Origin: Bathynomus jamesi
Taxonomy: Eukaryota; Arthropoda; Malacostraca; Isopoda; Cirolanidae
DNA: 64,000 nt
Direction: 5' to 3'
NCBI GenBank assembly: GCA_023014485.1
Contig: JAJOZX010000198.1
Location: 318,501-382,500 of the forward strand
Of the stretch, positions 24,235 to 34,199 are shown in pieces (position 1 is the first letter of the stretch; every line of letters begins with the position of its first letter). The translations under genes were made by a program, and so were the position numbers. A model generated the notes under the pieces. The model was not told the origin of the DNA and did not search any database. It worked only from the letters and a program-made list of their open reading frames with translations.

Positions 24235-24935
24235 TTGTACCTCTTCATAAATCTGGTTCTAAAAATGATGACTGAAATCGGAGACCAGTTTCACTTCATG
24301 GAATTGTGCGTGAATAAGACATTTGAAAACTTGAATGATGCGAGACTAAACAGCCATTATGTACAAAATCATGATGTCCAACAAGCAATAAGCTCTCGCT
24401 AAAACAAGGATATCCTCAAGAAACCGCTCTTTCACGTATCTATACTTTGAACGGAGTACAAGTTATTGCATACTTGTTTTGGTTTCTATGGCTTCAGAAG
24501 GTATTTGACGAGTTATGGACGGTGCAATTTATTTTAAAAACCTTCCAGATATCGTGTCAGAGGTCTTGGTTTATCTCTCCTCGAATTTTATCTGAAGAAT
24601 AGGAAACTTTACACAGTATTTAATGATGTTGTCTCAGGAATGTTGCCATCTTGGGCGGGAATCCCTCAAGGTATCCGTTTAGGACCTCTATTGTTTAACG
24701 TTTATACAAATGAACTCTTTATGAGCCCTTTCCTTAAACATTACGACGTAGGCGGACGATACGGACCTCTTAAAAACTTCTGATAAATTAAAGGTGCTCG
24801 TTCAGAGTATGAATATGAGGTTAATGAAGTTAAAATAACAGGGAGAACTTTTAGCAATTGACGACCAAAAGCATAATCAAAAAATGATGGTTAAATATCG
24901 GAGAATTCTAACAGAATATAATTGAAAAACATTAC
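24235..24935 (+). pseudogene. Heavily decayed LINE reverse transcriptase
   Basis: No open frame survives, but reading across frames gives recognisable order. VPLHKSGSKNDD is followed by RRPVSLHG near 24236-24300. GIPQGIRLGPLLFNVYTNEL, the RT motif-B region, is at about 24659-24718. A frameshifted ADDTDLLKTSDKLK, the catalytic Asp pair, is at about 24753-24795. Stops and indels throughout show an old insertion, distinct in sequence from the younger LINE family in this window. Confidence 0.8.
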
Positions 24936-25126
24936 AAAGGAAAAGCAGTTCGTAATCAGTAAACAAACCAAATGTGCTCACATTATTCTCGCCAAGCACG
25001 ATTCCATTCTTTTCTTTTAAATCAAACAAAATTGCTTAGCATTTAACGATATGATTATTTTTCAGAACACGTTGTAGTACTCTACGTGTAACTGACCTTA
25101 TTTTAAAGTATTTTTTTATATATATA

Positions 25127-25323
25127 TTCATCCTTCCATACAATAAAGAAAGTGGTTGGTAGATAAATGGGTACCCTTGGTGGTCTAGACTCTAGTCTAG
25201 TGGTTAAAACGCTGGGCTGCTAGAGGGGCGTGGTTCGCATTCCACGTTAAACTGTAGGTCTAAGGTGGAGTGAAAAGCTTGACCTTCTTCGGAATGAACA
25301 ATTCGGGCGGAAGCAAACCAAAG

Positions 25324-25325
<2 letters not shown>
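25127..25325 (+). mobile_element. tRNA-headed SINE, dimeric type, first monomer truncated
   Basis: Contains the joint GGTAGATAAATGGGTACCC, then a tRNA-like unit. The A-box-like part is TCTAGTGGTTAAAACGC (with a small local duplication of TCTAG) and the B-box-like part is TGGTTCGCATTCCACG. The body AAACTGTAGGTCTAAGGTGG and GGAATGAACAATTCGGGCGG follows before a (TA)n. A close second copy is at 27262-27402. Confidence 0.8.

Positions 25326-25376
<51 letters not shown>
25326..25376. repeat. (TA)n microsatellite, about 25 units
   Basis: TA repeats between two SINE pieces. Confidence 0.95.
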
Positions 25377-25380
<4 letters not shown>

Positions 25381-25382
<2 letters not shown>

Positions 25383-25495
25383 TTTTATTAACAAATGTTC
25401 AGAATCGACTTATGTTCGACATTTCTGCAGCATCCCGCCTAATTTGGAGGAATTGTATAGTACCCATTCATGTACCACCCAAAAGAAGGATGAAT
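25381..25495 (-). mobile_element. SINE 3' part, minus strand
   Basis: The reverse complement reads TTCATCCTTCTTTTGGGTGG, a linker, AGGCGGGATGCTGC, TCGAACATAAG and ACATTTGTTAATAAAAAT. This is the same order as the end of the SINE at 28089-28302. Confidence 0.8.
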
Positions 25496-25866
25496 ATAAT
25501 AATAAATAATAAAAAAAAAGACTAACAATATACAGTTATATACACATACGGCATATATATATATATATATATATTTATTTATATTTTTTAAATTGGTTCC
25601 CAATGATTTACCTTTCAATTAAGGTTTACGGTAACTAAACTTTAATGTTGTTTCCCGACCTTGCAAACAATCAAATCTTATAAAATGCGAAGAGAACAAC
25701 TTCAGTATCACTGAAGATCAAATAGGGACGTTGGCATTAACTTTCACCTTATCAGGTTTAGAAGTAACAAAACTCACATATAATTTTAATAATAATAATG
25801 ACTAATTCTGTAAACATTAGAATATATATATATATTATATATATATATATATATATAATATATATA
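25496..25866. other. Intergenic DNA with (TA)n stretches
   Basis: TA runs near 25554-25575 and 25822-25866. No frame recognised. Confidence 0.45.
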
Positions 25867-26062
25867 TGATGAATAAAACCACGAAGGAAAGGAAACACAA
25901 AATGGTGCTCAAGCGCTTTCGTCTAATGACATCCTCAGGATGTTCCTGAGGATGTCATTAGACGAAAGCGCTTGAGCACCATTTTGTGTTTCCTTTCCTT
26001 CGTGGTTTTATTCATCATAAATATTTTTCACGTGTTACTTTCGTGAAATAATTTTCATATAT
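25867..26062. mobile_element. Palindromic PLE (family 2) 3'-end remnant
   Basis: TGATGAATAAAACCACGAAG ... CATCCTCAGGA meets its own reverse complement at about 25943, giving arms of about 75 bp. The plus-oriented arm then continues 50 bp further (TATTTTTCACGTGTTACTTT). Both arms match the termini of the 48.7-51.75 kb element. No protein is encoded. (TA)n flanks both sides. Confidence 0.85.
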
Positions 26063-26075
26063 ATATATATATACT

Positions 26076-27112
26076 CTTCATAATCATGCTAACTGACATA
26101 GATGAGGACGTTACCAGAGACAGCACAGTAACATCCTTTGCAGATGACACAAAGATCAGTAGAAAAATACGAAAACCAGAAGACATAGGATCTCTACAAA
26201 CCGACATAAACAAAATTTACAAGTGGACGGAAGACAACAATATGAAGTTTAACACCGAGAAATTTCAGCTATTACGGTACGGAAAAAGAGAAGACCTAAA
26301 GTCCATGGAATATTATACCCCAAATGGACAGGAAGTCCAGAGAAATTCCAGAGCAAAAGATTTAGGGGTTGTAATGACAGATGATGCGAAATTGAAACAC
26401 AAATAAGATAGCAGTAAACAGAGCAAAGAGAATAACGGGTCTGATATTGAGAACTTTTAAACGAAGGGATAGGAATGTAATGATCCCCCTACTGAAAACC
26501 CTGATAATACCCAAACTGGAATACTGCTCGGTCCTAACATCCCCATATAAAAAAGAAGACATTAGACAGCTGGAGGGGATTCAAAGAAGTTTCACAGCCA
26601 AGATCAATGGGTGCAAAGAACTAAATTACTGGGAAAGGTTACGAGAACTAAACCTATATTCACTGGAAAGGAGAAGAGAGAGATACACCATTATTCACTT
26701 GGAAAATAATGGAGAAACTAGTCCCTAATCTTACTCTGAATCCCATAACTCCCCAAACAACGGTGGAAGGTAGAAACGGTAGACTGTGTCGTATTCCCAA
26801 ATTGAAGGCGAGACAGGGAACATCCTTAACCCTGAAAGAAAATAGTTTTGTAGTGAGAGGACCAAAACTATTTAATCAGCTGCCCAAAGACCTAAGAAAC
26901 ACGAAGGGAGTTGCAGTGGAAATCTTCAAAAGAAGACTTGACGCCTGGCTCAGAACAATCCCCGATGAGCCGGGCGTACCTGGCTATGTGAGGTGGAGAG
27001 CGCAAGAATCCAACTCACTACTTCACCAGGCCAACTCAAGAGGAGGGGCGACACGCTTGACCTTCGCGAAATGAGAAATCATCACGTGGAACCTTTGTAA
27101 GGTTGTAAGGTA
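26076..27112 (+). pseudogene. LINE copy 3, reverse transcriptase C-terminal half
   Basis: 5' truncated at a (TA)n. It starts IIMLTDIDEDVTRDSTVTSF and ADDTKISRK, so the RT catalytic ADD box is present at about 26140. It continues KIYKWTEDNNMKFNTEKFQL and KDLGVVMTDDAKLKHK; a frameshift near 26400 leads to PKLEYCSVLTSPYKKED and NYWERLRELNLYSLERRRER. A second frameshift near 26705 precedes the tail PDEPGVPGYVRWRAQESNSL. The three frames (26086-26406, 26447-26728, 26709-27074) join with single small shifts, so this is the best preserved of the three copies, but it lacks the N-terminal half and any endonuclease. Confidence 0.88.
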
Positions 27113-27116
27113 TATG

Positions 27117-27402
27117 CACCTTGGTGGTGTAGTTGTTAGCGTTGCTGACTACAAATTCATCGCTCCCGGGATCGAGACCTGGTGACGGCAGGCGGCACTC
27201 AGCAAAACCCAGCTGTTCGTCCTTCCACACAATAAAAAAACTGGTTGACAGATAAATGTGTACCCTGGGTAGTCCAGTGGTTAAGACGCTGGGTTGCTGG
27301 TGGGGCGTGGTTCGCAATCCACGCTAAACTCTAGGTCTAAGGTGGAGTGAGAAGCTTGATCTTCGTCAGAATGAACAATTCTGACGGAAGCAAAACCAAG
27401 GT
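27117..27402 (+). mobile_element. Dimeric tRNA-headed SINE
   Basis: The first tRNA-like unit (27119-27185) has GGTGTAGTTGTTAGCG (A box) and GGGATCGAGACCTGG (B box). Next come a linker with TCGTCCTTCCACACAATAAA and the joint CAGATAAATGTGTACCC. The second unit (27262-27330) has AGTCCAGTGGTTAAGACGC and GTGGTTCGCAATCCACG. The shared body follows, ending just before (TA)n. Intact A and B boxes would allow RNA polymerase III transcription. Confidence 0.85.
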
Positions 27403-27407
27403 TAACC

Positions 27408-27413
<6 letters not shown>

Positions 27414-27457
<44 letters not shown>
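27414..27457. repeat. (TA)n microsatellite
   Basis: About 22 TA units between a SINE and a PLE end. Confidence 0.95.
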
Positions 27458-27463
<6 letters not shown>

Positions 27464-27464
27464 C

Positions 27465-27613
27465 ACGTTGTAGTTTCATTTACAAACGTTTCGGAAAATG
27501 GGTTCCATCATCACCCTTAAAATATCAAAAAGAAAACAAATTATTATAATATAAACTGAATAATTAAACATAATGAAAGGGTGTACAGAGTTTGTTAACA
27601 TGATTATTATATG
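27465..27613 (-). mobile_element. PLE 3'-end remnant (another family), minus strand
   Basis: The reverse complement contains TGATGATGGAACCCATTTTC then CGAAACGTTTGTAAATGAAA, the hammerhead-like PLE end motif, with (TA)n directly beyond the 3' end. The remaining sequence up to the SINE at 27615 is AT-rich non-coding DNA of uncertain origin. Confidence 0.6.
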
Positions 27614-27614
27614 T

Positions 27615-27810
27615 GCTACGGCGTAGCCGATGTCGTAACACAGCTTCCCGTTGATCAGCGAAGTTAAGCGATATTTGGTTTGGGTAGTAGCTGGATGGGA
27701 GACCGTCCTCCGCATCCAGATTATGTAGCGACCCGTGGTTCCCACCTAAAGCCGTAGGTCTCCTCCGTCATATGACCTTAGATGTTGAGAAGGAGGTTAA
27801 ACAATCCCAA
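27615..27810 (+). mobile_element. 5S rRNA-headed SINE, near full length
   Basis: The head GATCAGCGAAGTTAAGC and GTAGTAGCTGGATGGGAGACC corresponds to the internal promoter part of 5S rRNA (GAAGTTAAGC, GGATGGGAGACC). It is followed by GTGGTTCCCACC (a damaged B-box-like motif), GCCGTAGGTCTCCTCCG and ATGACCTTAGATGTTGAGAA. The tail runs into CAATCCCAATAATTATT. It is a 5S-derived SINE (SINE3 type), driven from the 5S internal promoter. Confidence 0.9.
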
Positions 27811-27928
27811 TAATTATTATGATAATTATTATACGTACATAGTTACATTATAATAATATTGTTTGTACCCTTGTCAATTACATAATATTAGAAAAAATTA
27901 TTAGGTTAGGTTAGTTAGGTTATTGTGG

Positions 27929-27957
27929 AAGAGTATATATATATATATATATATATA
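27929..27957. repeat. Short (TA)n tract
   Basis: Preceded by GGTTAGGTTAGTTAGGTTA, a small TTAGG-like patch at 27902-27921. Confidence 0.85.
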
Positions 27958-28088
27958 AATGCTTGGAAGGGCATCTTGACTTTGCCAAGGTTTTGCGTGG
28001 ATATTAAGGGCCTCCACTGTAGTCTGATTTTTATTTTAAATTGCGGTTCGAACTTAGGAACGAATCCTTCAATCAAATAACTAAATAA

Positions 28089-28295
28089 ATGTGGTGATGT
28101 AGCGGTTAGTATCGCTGACGACAAATCCATTAATCTGGGTTCGGTTCCCGGTGGGGGACAGCGGCGGGAAGCTCACCTAGCCGTTCATCCTTCTTTTGGG
28201 TGGTAGATAAATGGGTAATATAAAAATCCACCAGATGAGGCGGGATACTGCGAAGGTATCGAACACAAGACGATTCTAAACATTTGTTAATAAAA

Positions 28296-28302
<7 letters not shown>
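28089..28302 (+). mobile_element. tRNA-headed SINE
   Basis: A box GATGTAGCGGTTAGTATCGC, B box GGGTTCGGTTCCCGG (a near-consensus tRNA B box), then the body with CGTTCATCCTTCTTTTGGGT and GTAGATAAATGGG. It ends ACATTTGTTAATAAAAAATA before (TA)n. Confidence 0.85.
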
Positions 28303-28330
<28 letters not shown>

Positions 28331-28334
<4 letters not shown>

Positions 28335-29030
28335 AGCGCGTGTTTTTAAGAGTCCTTTTTTTTCAAAAACAAAAACTCTATCTCGCAAAATCCCGGTTTT
28401 GTTTTTTTGTTGTTGTTTTTTTAATGTTGTTTTTTTAAATATCATTCTGAAATGATGAATAATGTTAAATTTAATTTTCTTTCACCATATCTTCCGATCA
28501 TATTATTGTCATTCTTGAATATTAAGTATGTTAATATAGCCTATCATGGCGTAGTTGGCATTTTGAATATGGCCATTCTCTTCTGTCCACATTTGCTCCT
28601 AAGCTTTTAACAATGTAGAAATTGAAAATATTAGATATTCTTTTGGGTTGGGTCACCAGTAGACGATTCACGGTCTCTATCCCTATGCTCTGATTATACG
28701 ATTTACTTCAGAATATAGGCAAACTTTGACATTTTGAAAGAATCAAGTTCATAATTTATCTTTTTTTGGTAAAGTTCAAATTTAGATTTCATTCGAGAGA
28801 TTAAAAAGAGTGATTTTAAGTTGATTTTGATAAAAATAATGTATTAAGGAAATATTCTGAAAGAAGAAGGGGTGTGGGTAGCGAACCTTCGTAGAATTGC
28901 AGAATCTGTGGTATAGCGTTTGCCCCAACTTTAATTTATACCCCAATTTTTTTGTATTTTCTATGATTTCGTTCGGGCCAAACTGTACCTTTCATTCGCG
29001 CTTATTTTTTAAGGTTCTAACCGGGAGTTC
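28331..29030. other. Intergenic DNA, nothing recognised
   Basis: T-rich at the start (28355-28440), otherwise unique sequence without a frame over 60 codons. Confidence 0.45.
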
Positions 29031-29038
29031 ACCTAACC

Positions 29039-29251
29039 CAGTGGTTCCCAAACTTTTTTAGGCCAACGCCCCCTTATGTCCATCAATATTTGCTGGTGGC
29101 CCCCCCCTCATAAAGATAATAATATAACAGGATAAGTGATAAGTGATTTATTAATAGAAGGTAACAATTTAACAGTATCCTAGCGCCCCTCCTTCTCTAA
29201 GATTCTCAAACGCCCACTGGGGGGCTGTGGCGCCCACGATGGGAACCATTG
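29039..29251. mobile_element. hAT-like MITE, about 213 bp
   Basis: The left end CAGTGGTTCCCAAACTTTTT and the right end (other strand) CAATGGTTCCCATCGTGGGC are inverted repeats of a widespread hAT type, with GGCGCC/GCCCCC-rich inner parts. ACCTAACC precedes it, and the same 8 bp occur 2 bp after it within a CCTAA run, so the duplication is probable but ambiguous. Confidence 0.8.
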
Positions 29252-29654
29252 AAACCTAACCTAACCTAACTTTTATTACTACAGATGTAAAATGACGCCT
29301 CTTCTATTTGGCCCAAACGTAACGATATAAAAAAATGATCACATTTTGGCCTCTTAAGTTAAAATTTTGGTACAAACGTTCCAGCCCGTCAAAATTTTTT
29401 ACACGGATGCTGGATATATATTTTTGTTTTTATAACACTTATAACGTATTTTATTGGCTATATACTTATCAATATTTTTAGCTTAGTTACGAGTAAATCT
29501 ATTTTAGATATTAAAAATATACATACAAAATATTCTTTTGTTTTTACACGTAACAACAAATTCATTATAACTTTATATCTATTTTTTCCGTAAACAAATT
29601 TTAGGGCAAAAAAAAAAAACCCGAAAACCCGCGCAGAACCCCCGGTTTTTGCAA

Positions 29655-29684
<30 letters not shown>
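29252..29684. other. Intergenic DNA
   Basis: A short CCTAA run, then AT-rich DNA. The 78-codon minus-strand frame at 29458-29694 starts in (TA)n and is not accepted. Confidence 0.45.
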
Positions 29685-29688
<4 letters not shown>

Positions 29689-29843
29689 AGACAAGCTCTT
29701 GAACTAACATTCTTTATTAACCAAACGTTTCGGGAGTTCGTTTCACAATTCCCATCCTCAGTGAATGTACAAGTTATAAGTCAGTCATTGAACTTTATTC
29801 CACTAATTGACTCACATGATAACTTACACGGTTATCATATTAT
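29685..29843 (-). mobile_element. PLE 3'-end remnant (another family), minus strand
   Basis: The reverse complement reads CACTGAGGATGGGAATTGTG, then CTCCCGAAACGTTTGGTTAA and TAAAGAATGTTAGTTCAAGA: a PLE 3' end with the hammerhead-like core. It abuts (TA)n at 29658-29684. Its other edge is cut by the hAT element at 29852. Confidence 0.75.
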
Positions 29844-29851
29844 GGTATATG

Positions 29852-30404
29852 CAAAGCTGTGCGCGCTACTCATGAAAACTAGCGCCGCTAGCGCTAGCGC
29901 TAGTGAGGCAAAATAATAGCGGCGCTAGCGCTAACGCTAGTCATTTTAAAATTTAGCGACGCTAGCGCTAGCGCTAGTTTTCAATATTAGCTATAACAAA
30001 TAAAAAATACCTATTATGTTAGTTACACTTCTATGCAGTAATATTGTCAAAAAGAATGTTTAAATGAAACAATTATACTATAGAACCAAGGCTTTTTATT
30101 TATTTAAATCCAGTATATTTATTTAAATCTAGCTATAACAAATAAAAAATACCTAATACCATAGAAACAATACATTTCATGCATGTTTGAAACGTTCAAA
30201 CTCGTATGGAATAGAAGGACTTTAAATTCATTTTTGAAATAGCAATTAGCGCTAGCGCATAGCGTTAATTTTTATTTAAAAAACTAGCGGCGCTGGTAAA
30301 TGCGCTAGTAGTTTGTCAAATCTAGCGACGCTAGTGGTGGCGCTATTAAAAACTAGCGGCGCTAAAAAGCGCCGCTAGTTTTAGCGGCACTAGTCACAGC
30401 TCTG
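29852..30404. mobile_element. hAT non-autonomous element with (GCGCTA)n arrays, 553 bp
   Basis: GGTATATG is duplicated exactly at 29844-29851 and 30405-30412. The ends are CAAAGCTGTGCGCGCTACT and (other strand) CAGAGCTGTGACTAGTGCC. Both subterminal zones consist of GCGCTAGCGCTAGC-type arrays and degenerate relatives (29881-29976 and 30245-30393). The AT-rich middle has no frame. Confidence 0.92.
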
Positions 30405-30500
30405 GGTATATGGTATATCAGGGATGGGTATGGTTGTGGGTATGGGCATAAATTTTCGTATAGGTATAGATATAAGTACAGAAATAGTGTTTCTAAATGG

Positions 30501-30707
30501 TTTACGTCGTGGTCAGTGTCGTAATACCACTTCCCGTCGATCAGCGAAGTTAAGCTACATTGAGTTCAGAGAGTAGTCAGATTGGGGTGGACCATCCTCC
30601 GCATCCGGATGATATAGCGATCCGTGGTTCGGATCCCACGTAAAACTGTAGGTTTCCTCCGGCATATGACCTTAGCTGTTACGAAAAAAGATAAACGACT
30701 CCATCAT
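30501..30707 (+). mobile_element. 5S rRNA-headed SINE, full-length copy
   Basis: Head GATCAGCGAAGTTAAGC, then GTGGACCATCCTCCGCATCC. Next come a well-preserved B-box-like GTGGTTCGGATCCCACG, AAACTGTAGGTTTCCTCCGG and ATGACCTTAGCTGTTACGAA. It is the best copy for seeing the 5S head and tRNA-like block together. Confidence 0.9.
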
Positions 30708-30905
30708 TACGTCATTTTTTGTCTTTAAATTATTCTAATTAATAATTGAAAGCGATTTAATTGAAGGAATTACGTTCATTATATCTTGTAGTGTCTCTCA
30801 TGCTTCATTCATTGAAAAAAATAACGTATGAACGGTGTAATTTCCTCTTTATTATTTAAGAACGTCACTTTTCCAAGCTTTTAAAAGATTAATGTAATAC
30901 ACTGC
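30708..30905. other. Intergenic DNA
   Basis: AT-rich, nothing recognised. Confidence 0.4.

Positions 30906-30965
<60 letters not shown>
30906..30965. repeat. (GT)n-(TA)n microsatellite
   Basis: Five GT units, then about 24 TA units. Confidence 0.95.
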
Positions 30966-30967
<2 letters not shown>

Positions 30968-31430
30968 ATATATTATATATTTTAGGAGCTGAACAATATG
31001 CAAATAATAATGGGGTAAGTTTAATTTAGAATTATAATTTGATTTAGTTTTACTATACCCCGTTAGTAGCCCTGGCGGAAGGGTGGGGTGGGGGGAGCAT
31101 TTGATTAGTGTGACCATGAGTAACTAACCACAAGTACTCTTCAATGAAAATAATAATAATTATAACCGTGTTGTTTTTTACACACGCTTCCTGCCTTTCA
31201 TTTTTACTTCTCGAAAGGTAGTTATAAATAGATAATAAGAATTACTCAAATAATAAAACTTTTTGCGCTTCTCTGACTTCTTTTTTTTTTTTTTAAATTG
31301 GTGTGTGGGTGTGACGAAACCAAATCGAGTTACATAAATTTAACCGCAAAATTTCTGAACGTGCATATAAGGTCAAACAATTCGATCTTATGCGAGTCTA
31401 TTTAATTCATATTAATTTAGATCAAATTAG
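30966..31430. other. Intergenic DNA, nothing recognised
   Basis: No credible frame on either strand. Confidence 0.45.
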
Positions 31431-31853
31431 ATTAGGTTAGGTTATATTATATTCTTGGTTAGGCTACGCTAGGTTAAGTTATGTTTGGTTACGTTAGGCT
31501 ACGCTAGGTTAGGTTAGGTTTGGTTACATTAGGCTACATTAGGTTTGGTTACATTAGGCTACGCTAGTTTAGGTTATGTTTGGTTACATTAGGCTACGCT
31601 AGGTTTGGTTACATTAGGCTACGCTAGTTTAGGTTATGTTTGGTTACATTAGGCTACGCTAGGTTAGGTTAGGTTTGGTTAAGTTAGGGTACGCTACGTT
31701 AGACTAGGTTTGGTGACATTAGGCTACGCTAAGTTAGGTTATGTTTTGTTACATTAAGCTACGCTAAGTTAGGTTATGTTTTGTTACATTAGGCTACGCT
31801 AGGTTAGGTTAGGTTTGGTTACATTAGGCTACGCTAGGTTAAGTTACGTTAAG
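31431..31853. repeat. TTAGG-derived minisatellite
   Basis: About 420 bp built from GGTTAGGTTAGGTT mixed with GGTTACATTAGGCTACGCTA, giving units of about 25-30 bp repeated some 14 times with drift. It looks like a telomere-type pentamer that has evolved higher-order units. Confidence 0.85.
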
Positions 31854-32280
31854 TTAGTCATTTTCACTAATAATCTGAAATGTACGTGTTTAGGATTGGT
31901 TAATCATTTTTATTTAAGATATTCGATAATTATTTTTTTTTAATTTTCACTTACATCTTAAATGGCTGAACCTTTATAACGTCAAATTGCAATATAAGAT
32001 TGAATGTATCGATTTTATTACTCCTTTATGAACGTCCGGGTCAAATAAGTACCGTTTCAAATACACGTAATTAATCTTAACCCTACAAAAATTGCCGGCG
32101 TTTCAAGGGTTAAATCCTATTTTGTGAATGGAATTTTGATGCGTGATTTGGTATGCGAAGAGGTAAAGGAAATTTTAGAAAGTTTTAACTAACAAAATTT
32201 TCATTTTAAAGAGCTATAGAAATATTTTTAAAGGTATACTTATACAAATGAACGTCGAATGTTAGTCCAACCCAAAGCCC
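31854..32280. other. Intergenic DNA, nothing recognised
   Basis: AT-rich, with no frame over 60 codons. Confidence 0.45.
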
Positions 32281-32455
32281 CGTCGTCTAATTATCGACAC
32301 GAATTAATGAACGAATTAACAAGGTTCCCATTGCGCCCGTCTAGCGAACTCACAGGCAGAGGGGAACGGGCCTGCGAGACACTGCGGGGAAGGAACACCC
32401 TGTTGAGCTTGACTGTACTGTTAGTACTGTGACCCCTCTATGTGCTTGGCAATGT
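32281..32455 (+). pseudogene. 28S (large subunit) rRNA fragment, diverged
   Basis: CGTCGTCTAATTATCGACAC, GAACGAATTAACAAGGTTCC, CTAGCGAACTCACAGGCAGA and GAACGGGCCTGCGAGA, then GCGGGGAAGGAACACCCTGT and TTGAGCTTGACT, occur in the order of a conserved eukaryotic nuclear 28S block. Many substitutions and small indels mark it as a pseudogene. Similarity may continue weakly to about 32555. It is an isolated fragment; no other rRNA part is present. Confidence 0.8.
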
Positions 32456-32610
32456 TACTATGCGCTGCTCGTACCCTGAATGGCTGTGTGGGCGGAACGA
32501 TGCTTTGTGTAAAAGAGTGAAACCTCTCCCATAACTTGAACGTAATCTGATGAAATGGCTTGAACGTTAATTATATATATACACACAGTATATATATATT
32601 TTTTTTTTTA

Positions 32611-32816
32611 ATTGGGGTTGTTTAACCTCCTTCGCAACATCTAAGGTCATATGACGGAGGGGACCTACAGCTTTACGTGGGATCCAAACTACGGGTCGCT
32701 ATATAATCTGGGCGCAGAGGACGGTCTCCCATCCAATTACTACCCAGACCCAATGTCATTTAACTTCGCTGATCTCCGAGAAGCGCTGTTACGACATTGG
32801 CCATGACGTAGCCCGC
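32611..32816 (-). mobile_element. 5S rRNA-headed SINE, minus strand
   Basis: Read on the minus strand: GCGCTTCTCGGAGATCAGCG, AAGTTAAATGACATTGGGTC, TGGATGGGAGACCGTCCTC, GTTTGGATCCCACG, AGCTGTAGGTCCCCTCCG, ATGACCTTAGATGTTGCGAA and a tail CAACCCCAATTAAAAAAAAA. The A-rich tail and complete head suggest a full retroposed copy. Confidence 0.9.
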
Positions 32817-32817
32817 A

Positions 32818-32860
<43 letters not shown>
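32817..32860. repeat. (TA)n-(CA)n microsatellite
   Basis: About 17 TA units and five CA units. Confidence 0.95.
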
Positions 32861-32861
<1 letters not shown>

Positions 32862-33359
32862 CCTTGGTCAAAAGAGTTGCATCACTTTCGAAACCTATTG
32901 GAATGAGAAAAGTACAATAGAAATTATTTATAACATCATTCACGTATTTTGAGAACTTCTAATGAATGAGTAACACTTATCAACATTCGTAAACTTCCTC
33001 AGAAAGATTTGTAATAATTATTATTTATTAACATTAATTTAAATACTTCAGACTTTTGTAAATTTTGCAGTTTCTTTGTAAATCTATTTAAACTCCAAAA
33101 TAGTATGAAATTCAATACACGAACGGCACACCATTATTCAAAAGTAACATGGAGGTTTGGCCAAAGCTGTTTATGCTGTAATTATCATAGGTTTTCTGAT
33201 GCTCTCTTTTAAGATTTATGCTAAAAATAAAAGAAGTCTTACAGTGTGTGTGTATATATATATATATCATGTCATTTAAAACTCTCTGACAGTGCCGTGA
33301 TTCAAAGCACGGAAAAAGGTATATAGACTCTAAGGTGATGCAACTCTTTTGGCCTAGGG
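32861..33359. mobile_element. Tc1-like non-autonomous element, about 500 bp
   Basis: CCCTTGGTCAAAAGAGTTGC at the left and (other strand) CCCTAGGCCAAAAGAGTTGC at the right are inverted repeats of Tc1-like style, continuing ATCAC on both sides. No transposase lies between them; the interior is AT-rich with a short (GT)n/(TA)n. Confidence 0.75.
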
Positions 33360-33479
33360 CCTAGGCTATATCGCTCGAAATAAAGCCTTCTAAATTTAGA
33401 ACTTATAGCTACTTTTTGACGGTGCATTCTATAGAAGTTCTTCCTTCTTTTGGGTATTAGAGTTTCTTGTTAGATGACA

Positions 33480-33582
33480 CAGGGTATTCAAAAAGAAACG
33501 CAACCCATTAGAGAATGCATATATCATTGTAACCTAACCCTTTTCTTTCTGTTTCGGGTCGCGTTTCTTTTCGAACACCCTG
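33480..33582. mobile_element. Mariner-type MITE, about 103 bp
   Basis: CAGGGTATTCAAAAAGAAAC and (other strand) CAGGGTGTTCGAAAAGAAAC are inverted repeats, continuing GCAACCC/GCGACCC. TATA follows the right end. No coding capacity. Confidence 0.85.
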
Positions 33583-34190
33583 TATAATAACTTATTTTAA
33601 CATAACTGCTTTAGAAAGAAGAAATTATCTTAAAAACTTCTTTTTGTTTGAATGAATTGACAAAATAGAAGATAATATTTCTATGCATAGAAAATTGCTG
33701 GAAGTCTTTGTTATAATATATATATATATATATATATATTACTCAATATTATATTACATAATATTGTTTATAGTGGTCATAACTCAGAAAATGTTATAAA
33801 ATAAATAATAGACAATTTTTTTTTATCTACTTTTAATTAAGGATCTCCATTCGTCCATCCATTCGCTCAAATTCATTTATAGATTTTGGTAATGTTAAAA
33901 AAACCCATTAAAATTACGTTTGTTAATTAATATTTTTGGTTCTCATTTAAATTGGTGTGTGTGTGTGTGTGTGTGTTTTCAATACTGTCCGTTTTAACGA
34001 TGGTCGCTCGTATATACGTAACAGGTGTGTCCCTCAAATCATTTGGCACTTTCTAATGGGAGGATGATCAATCATGGCGCGAAATTTGATGGTTTGCCGT
34101 GATGGTCGGTGATAGGACACATCATTTTAAACAAAGAAAATATATTTTATTTTAACGAGAAAGCTCGTTCAAATCAAATCGCCTTACAAG
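33583..34190. other. Intergenic DNA with (TA)n and (GT)n
   Basis: TA run at 33716-33740, (GT)n at 33955-33976. No credible frame. Confidence 0.5.
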
Positions 34191-34199
34191 TGACACCTC

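Noticed and set aside
27615..27810. A 5S rRNA gene
   Set aside because: Only part of the 5S sequence is present, diverged and fused to SINE body sequence, with multiple dispersed copies.
31431..31853. CRISPR-like repeat-spacer look of the TTAGG minisatellite
   Set aside because: Units are contiguous variants of one motif, with no unique spacers and no cas genes; the context is a eukaryotic genome.
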